Assembly (NCBI GenBank): GCA_012521525.1
Contig: JAAYMG010000318.1
Coordinates: 1-10,156, forward strand
Length of the DNA stretch: 10,156 nt
DNA from: Clostridiales bacterium
GTDB lineage: Bacteria; Bacillota; Clostridia; Oscillospirales; JAAYOS01
Direction: 5' to 3'
Shown: positions 6,240 through 10,156 of the stretch, one piece after another
Position numbering within the stretch: the first letter of the stretch is position 1
How the letters are laid out: every line of letters starts with the position of its first letter
Notes under the pieces: generated by a model
What the model was told of the DNA's origin: nothing
Database searches by the model: none
What the model saw: the letters and a program-made list of their open reading frames with translations, nothing else
Position numbers and translations under genes: made by a program

Positions 6240-8096
6240 TCACATCCCAATAACTGCAGGATTATATTTCTCTAGCCAGTAATTGACCTGTATCATATAT
6301 GCCATAAGCTGCGGGGCCGCCATCAGCTGACCAAACCACGGCTTGCCGTATTCCGCGGGTGCCTCCACAAAAGAGAGCACTTTTTTCTCATCTATAAACG
6401 ACATGATCGGTGAATTGGGATCGCTGATTATGTTCCTCAAATTCTTTGCCAGAACCTTTTCATAGTTGGGATTATATGTTTTCGGATACGGGCTCTTCTT
6501 CCGGTACAGGAGCTCCGCGGGCAGAAGGTCCCTGAAGGCGTCCCTTAACAGGGACTTGGCCATGCCTTCCCTGTACTTCATATTCCACGGAACATTGAAT
6601 ACATATTCAACGATCCTGTGGTCTGCAAACGGTACCCTTGCCTCAAGTGCCGAGTACATGCTGGTCCTATCCATTCTGTCAAGCAATGTCTGCATGAACC
6701 ATTTTATATTGAGATACGCCACTTCCCTCCGTCTTCTGTCTTCTGCATTCTCTCCATCAAGATATGGGACTTCCTTAAGAGAATCGGTATATCTGTCATA
6801 GACGTACTCATCCAGTTTCAGTTTATCAATAAAATCATCCCTCAGCAACAAAGTCCTTGTTTTCATGTCCCTTGACCAGGGAAAACCGTCCGTCCAAAAA
6901 AGGTCTTCCCTGTAGAACCACGGGTACCCCCCGAAGATCTCGTCGGCGCACTCACCCGTCAGCGCGACTTTGTTATGCTCCTTTACCAGTGAGCAAAAAT
7001 ACAGCAGCGATGCATCTATATCCGCCATTCCCGGCAGGTCCTTGGCCTCGACCGCAGGGTAAAGCAGATCCGCCAAAAGTTCTTCATCACATTCAAGATA
7101 TGTATGGTTGACATCGTAATGCGAAATCATTATGTCGACAAAGGGCCTGTCGCGTTCCGGCTGAAAGGAGTTCGACTGAAAAAAGATACTGTTGTCCCTG
7201 AAATCAAAGGAAAATGTGTTCAGCCGCGCGCCACGTTCGGTCAGGTAATCGGAAGCTATCGCTGTTACTATGCTCGAATCGATGCCCCCGGACAGGAAGC
7301 TGCAAACAGGTACATCCGAAACCATTTGCCTCGTAATGGCATCCCTCACAAGGAAGGATACCTTTTCCACGGTTTGCCGATAGTCGTCTGTATGGATCCT
7401 GCTCTCCAGCTTCCAATACCTGACCGGCCTAAAACCGTCCACTGTGTAAACAGCGTACTCTCCGGGTTTGACTTCATTAACTCCGCGGAAAACGCCGTTG
7501 CCCGATGTACGCGCGGGCCCCATTCCGAAAATCTCCCTGAAGCTGTTCATGTCGACTTCAGGCCTTATATCCGGGAATCGGAAAAGAGCCTTGATCTCGG
7601 AGCCAAAAACAAGTGTATAGTCCCTGATAGCGTAGAACAAAGGCTTGACACCTACGCGGTCGCGATACAACATTAGCCTCTCATGTTTCCCGTCCCATAT
7701 GGCAAATGCAAATATGCCGTTCAATCTTTCAACAAAATCTATTCCATGGTGTATGTACGCATAGAGGATGACCTCGGTATCCGATGTCGTTTCAAACTCA
7801 TACCCTGCCGCCGACAATTCCGGCATCAGCTCATCGGTGTTGTAGATCTCCCCGTTATAAACTATCACATATTCGTATCCGCCAACGTTCCTTATCATGG
7901 GCTGCGTCCCGCGGCAGATATCCCTTATGGACAGACGGGCGTGGCTGAAACCCACGTGGCTTCTCAGGAATTTCCCGTCGCTGTCCCTGCCGCGATGGTC
8001 GATGGACTCCCTCATATCTGTCAGGACTTTTTCCCAAACTTCGCCGTTCTGTAAAAAATCGATCCTGAAATTGCAGAATCCTGCTATTCCACACAT
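6240..8096 (-). CDS. asnB: Asparagine synthase (glutamine-hydrolysing)
   Basis: Converts aspartate, glutamine and ATP to asparagine. The mature N-terminus is Cys2 of MCGIAGF, the glutaminase nucleophile, which fixes the start at ATG 8096. GAGGTG stands 7 nt upstream; the frame extends to 8111 but that would bury the cysteine. The protein is 618 residues, longer than the 554 of E. coli AsnB and closer to the Bacillus paralogues. Glutaminase domain (1-210): R53 in HARLSI, NGE at 81-83, D106 in TSDTE. Synthetase domain (about 230-600): PP-loop SGGIDSS at 269-275, GECADEIFGGY at 381-391, RMDRTSMYSALEARVPF at 474-490. All expected catalytic residues are present. It lies 126 bp after dapL behind a hairpin-rich leader and is followed by a terminator. 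Related beta-lactam or peptide-modifying amidotransferases share the fold, but the context is primary metabolism. Confidence 0.93.
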   Translation of the reverse strand: MCGIAGFCNFRIDFLQNGEVWEKVLTDMRESIDHRGRDSDGKFLRSHVGFSHARLSIRDICRGTQPMIRNVGGYEYVIVYNGEIYNTDELMPELSAAGYEFETTSDTEVILYAYIHHGIDFVERLNGIFAFAIWDGKHERLMLYRDRVGVKPLFYAIRDYTLVFGSEIKALFRFPDIRPEVDMNSFREIFGMGPARTSGNGVFRGVNEVKPGEYAVYTVDGFRPVRYWKLESRIHTDDYRQTVEKVSFLVRDAITRQMVSDVPVCSFLSGGIDSSIVTAIASDYLTERGARLNTFSFDFRDNSIFFQSNSFQPERDRPFVDIMISHYDVNHTYLECDEELLADLLYPAVEAKDLPGMADIDASLLYFCSLVKEHNKVALTGECADEIFGGYPWFYREDLFWTDGFPWSRDMKTRTLLLRDDFIDKLKLDEYVYDRYTDSLKEVPYLDGENAEDRRRREVAYLNIKWFMQTLLDRMDRTSMYSALEARVPFADHRIVEYVFNVPWNMKYREGMAKSLLRDAFRDLLPAELLYRKKSPYPKTYNPNYEKVLAKNLRNIISDPNSPIMSFIDEKKVLSFVEAPAEYGKPWFGQLMAAPQLMAYMIQVNYWLEKYNPAVIGM

Positions 8097-8129
8097 AAAA
8101 AAACACCTCATATACCGTAGCTAAATTTT

Positions 8130-8181
8130 AAAGGCGCCACCTGATAATGCAGAATGATATCAGGTGAACGCCTTTGTTCAC
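8130..8181 (-). promoter_or_regulatory. asnB leader with overlapping hairpins (terminator or attenuator-like)
   Basis: The 126 bp between dapL and asnB hold a long hairpin: AAAGGCG plus CACCTGATA (8130-8146) pairs with TATCAGGTG plus CGCCTTT (8158-8175), 16 bp with a small internal loop. On the minus strand it is followed by AAAATTT, a poor terminator tail. A second stem, GTGAAC (8164-8169) with GTTCAC (8176-8181), overlaps one arm and its loop holds the AAAGGC of the long stem, so both cannot form together. A second GGTGAAC (8214-8220) just after the dapL stop could compete for the same GTTCAC. It may simply end the pyrG-dapL transcript, or control asnB. No T-box sequence is present. Confidence 0.6.
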
Positions 8182-8222
8182 ACTACAGTATATGATATGT
8201 CATAACGAAAAGCGGTGAACTC

Positions 8223-9404
8223 TTAAAACCTCATTTTCCTGATCCTGTCCATGGCCTTTATGACGTCGTCCCTGTTTCCGAAGGCAGTCAGGCGGAAAAA
8301 TCCTTCTCCGTTCTGACCAAAGCCCACTCCGGGAGTACCGACGATATTGCACTCATTCAAAAGCAAATCGAAAAATTCCCATGATGACATGTTTCCCGGA
8401 CACTTAAGCCATATATACGGAGAATTTTCACCGCCGGTGAACCAGATGCCCAGCTCCGTCAGTGTATCAGCCATGATCCGGGCGTTTTCCATGTAGTAGC
8501 CGATATTTTCCCTGTTTTGCCTGAGTCCCTCGTCGGTAAATACAGCTTCCGCTCCGCGCTGCACTATATACGACAGGCCGTTGAACTTCGTCGACTGTCG
8601 CCTCAGCCACATCTTGTTGAGGGATGTATCGTTCCGTATCAGACTGTTCGGAACGATCGTATAACCGCAGCGCACTCCCGTAAAGCCCGCAGTCTTTGAC
8701 AGTGAGCAAAACTCTATGGCACATTCTTTTGCCCCGGGGATCTGATAAATACTCGTGGGCAGGTCACTGTCCTGAACATACGCCTCATATGCACCGTCGA
8801 ACAGGATCACCGCGTCCCTCTCCAGGGCCCAGTCGACCCAAAGCTTTAACTGTTCCTTTGTATAAACCGCACCTGTAGGGTTGTTCGGTGAACAGAGATA
8901 TACGATATCACCTTCCGTCGACTCATCGGGCAGGGGCAGGAAGTTATTTTGCTCGTTGCCGTTAACGAAAGTGATTTTTCTTCCCGACATGATATTGGTA
9001 TCCACGTATACGGGATAGACGGGATCCGGAATGATCACTGTATTATCTGTATCGAAGATATCTACGATATTTCCTACGTCGCTTTTGGCCCCGTCCCCGA
9101 TGAACACTTCGTTTTCGTCGAGCCGGACACCTTTTTTGGCATAATAGCCGCAAACAGCCTGCCTAAGGAAATCATAACCCTGGTACTCGCCATAACCCTT
9201 GAATATATCTGCGTTTCCCATCTCGGATACTGCCCTGTGCATCGCGTCTATGACGGCAGGAACGAGCGGCAGCGTTACGTCTCCTATGCCGAGGGAGATG
9301 ACCTCTTTAGAGGGGTTGGCTGCTTTATACTCGGCAACTTTCCTTGATACCGTAGCAAAAAGGTAACTGTCTTTAAGGTTCAGGTAGTTTGTGTTTATCT
9401 TCAT
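8223..9404 (-). CDS. dapL: LL-diaminopimelate aminotransferase
   Basis: A PLP-dependent class I/II aminotransferase that converts tetrahydrodipicolinate directly to LL-diaminopimelate with glutamate as donor, the short route to lysine and peptidoglycan used by many Clostridia, chlamydiae and plants. 393 residues; DapL is usually about 400. PLP-site landmarks: GDGAKSDVGN (103-112), PDPVYPVYVD (126-135), SPNNPTG with N174 or N175 (172-178), D203 and Y206 in LFDGAYE, the Schiff-base lysine K237 in CSLSKTAGFTGVR, and R371 in FFRLTAFG for the substrate carboxylate. The N-terminal LGIGDVTLPL and FKGYGEYQG are typical of DapL and not of general aspartate aminotransferases. The ATG at 9404 has GGGGAGG 5 nt upstream, inside the end of pyrG. 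It overlaps the pyrG stop by 4 bp (ATGA), which suggests translational coupling. Confidence 0.93.
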   Translation of the reverse strand: MKINTNYLNLKDSYLFATVSRKVAEYKAANPSKEVISLGIGDVTLPLVPAVIDAMHRAVSEMGNADIFKGYGEYQGYDFLRQAVCGYYAKKGVRLDENEVFIGDGAKSDVGNIVDIFDTDNTVIIPDPVYPVYVDTNIMSGRKITFVNGNEQNNFLPLPDESTEGDIVYLCSPNNPTGAVYTKEQLKLWVDWALERDAVILFDGAYEAYVQDSDLPTSIYQIPGAKECAIEFCSLSKTAGFTGVRCGYTIVPNSLIRNDTSLNKMWLRRQSTKFNGLSYIVQRGAEAVFTDEGLRQNRENIGYYMENARIMADTLTELGIWFTGGENSPYIWLKCPGNMSSWEFFDLLLNECNIVGTPGVGFGQNGEGFFRLTAFGNRDDVIKAMDRIRKMRF

Positions 9405-10156
9405 GATATCCTCCCCTCCAGTTTATCCTCCAGCGCCGCTTTCAACAGCCCCAGGAACAAGGGATGGGGTTTGTTGGGACGGCTTTTGAATTCCGGGTGG
9501 AATTGAACGCCGATGAAGAACCGGTTGCCGGGCAGTTCCACAGCCTCTACCAGATTGTTATCGGGGGAAGTCCCGCAGATCACCATTCCGTTTTTAGTTA
9601 CGGTGTCCCTGTAGGAGTTGTTGAACTCGTACCTGTGGCGATGGCGCTCGCTTATAAGGTCTTTACCGTACAGTTCAATGAGCCTTGATCCCGGCTTTGC
9701 TTTGCACGGATATGCCCCCAGGCGCATCGTGCCTCCCTTGTCGGTGATCCCGACCTGCTCCTCCATGAGATCTATTACGGGATGGGGACTTTTTTCATTA
9801 AACTCGGTAGAATGGGCTCCATCAAGTCCGCACACATTTCTGGCAAATTCGATGACGGCTATCTGCATCCCAAGACAGATGCCCAGGTAGGGAATGTCGT
9901 TTTCCCTCGCGTATCTGCAGGCTGTTATCTTGCCTTCTATTCCCCTGTCACCGAATCCTCCGGGTACTATGATCCCGTTTATGCCTTTCAGTTTTTCCGA
10001 TACGTTTTCAGCCGTTATTGACTCGCTTTCCACCCATTTTATCTTTACCTTCGTACCTATGTCATACCCTGCATGGTTGAGACTTTCGGTAATGGATATA
10101 TAGGCGTCCTGGAACTTGACATATTTGCCGACTATGGCAATGGTGACCTCCTGCTG
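9401..10156 (-). CDS. pyrG: CTP synthase, C-terminal part (glutamine amidotransferase domain)
   Basis: The gene is cut by the right edge. 251 residues are visible of about 535. The frame is open to base 10156 and reads QQEVTIAIVGKYVKFQDAYI at the edge, which is the linker into the amidotransferase domain; a GTG at 10033 is internal, not the start. CTP synthase aminates UTP to CTP using ATP and glutamine ammonia. The GATase landmarks are PGGFGDRG, GICLGMQ with the nucleophile cysteine at visible residue 94, MRLGAYPC, RHRHRYEFN, and VQFHPEFKSRP with the histidine and glutamate of the triad at about 220 and 222. All are intact. TGA at 9403-9401 overlaps the dapL start. The synthetase half lies outside the window. 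Confidence 0.95.
   Translation of the reverse strand, partial: QQEVTIAIVGKYVKFQDAYISITESLNHAGYDIGTKVKIKWVESESITAENVSEKLKGINGIIVPGGFGDRGIEGKITACRYARENDIPYLGICLGMQIAVIEFARNVCGLDGAHSTEFNEKSPHPVIDLMEEQVGITDKGGTMRLGAYPCKAKPGSRLIELYGKDLISERHRHRYEFNNSYRDTVTKNGMVICGTSPDNNLVEAVELPGNRFFIGVQFHPEFKSRPNKPHPLFLGLLKAALEDKLEGRIS

Noticed and set aside
7104..7676. 190-codon plus-strand frame inside asnB
   Set aside because: Antisense shadow of the synthetase PP-loop region; no initiation signal.
8097..8222. T-box riboswitch upstream of asnB
   Set aside because: The leader is only 126 bp and lacks the conserved T-box sequence and the stem I specifier structure.

Overview
The window looks like chromosomal core and housekeeping DNA from a low-to-mid GC Gram-positive bacterium, most likely a member of the Clostridia (Firmicutes). 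This rests on strong AGGAGG-type ribosome sites, hairpin-plus-T terminators, a PTS enzyme I, an LL-diaminopimelate aminotransferase of the DapL type, and the general flavour of the proteins. The assignment is an inference from sequence character, not a search result. No phage, transposase, CRISPR array or obvious defence cassette is visible.

Layout. On the left the only plus-strand gene runs in from outside: the C-terminal third of PTS enzyme I (1-600). A short array of ~19-bp repeats and a hairpin that can terminate transcription from both directions follow it. Everything else is on the minus strand and is read from right to left: CTP synthase (pyrG, cut by the right edge), dapL (overlapping pyrG by 4 bp), a glutamine-hydrolysing asparagine synthase (asnB) behind a hairpin-rich leader, a polytopic membrane protein with weak CPBP resemblance, an alpha/beta hydrolase, a GH31 alpha-xylosidase-like enzyme (yicI type) behind its own promoter, and an unrecognised 228-residue protein (882-1568) convergent with ptsI.

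How they work together. pyrG-dapL-asnB is a biosynthetic block. Two of its members are glutamine amidotransferases (UTP to CTP, aspartate to asparagine) and the third makes LL-diaminopimelate for lysine and cell wall. The membrane protein and hydrolase may form a small two-gene unit bounded by terminators at 6146-6178 and 4432-4462. The GH31 enzyme has its own promoter, with a putative operator between promoter and ribosome site, and acts on alpha-xylosides from plant xyloglucan-type material.

The most interesting part is the gene-free stretch between the GH31 stop codon and the promoter of the unknown gene (about 1651-1819). It folds on the minus strand into several nested and closed stems and looks like a structured non-coding RNA, possibly of the raiA class seen in Clostridia. 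That name is an unverified suggestion. Second is the asnB leader, where overlapping complementary segments allow mutually exclusive hairpins. Third is the 19-bp repeat array after ptsI.
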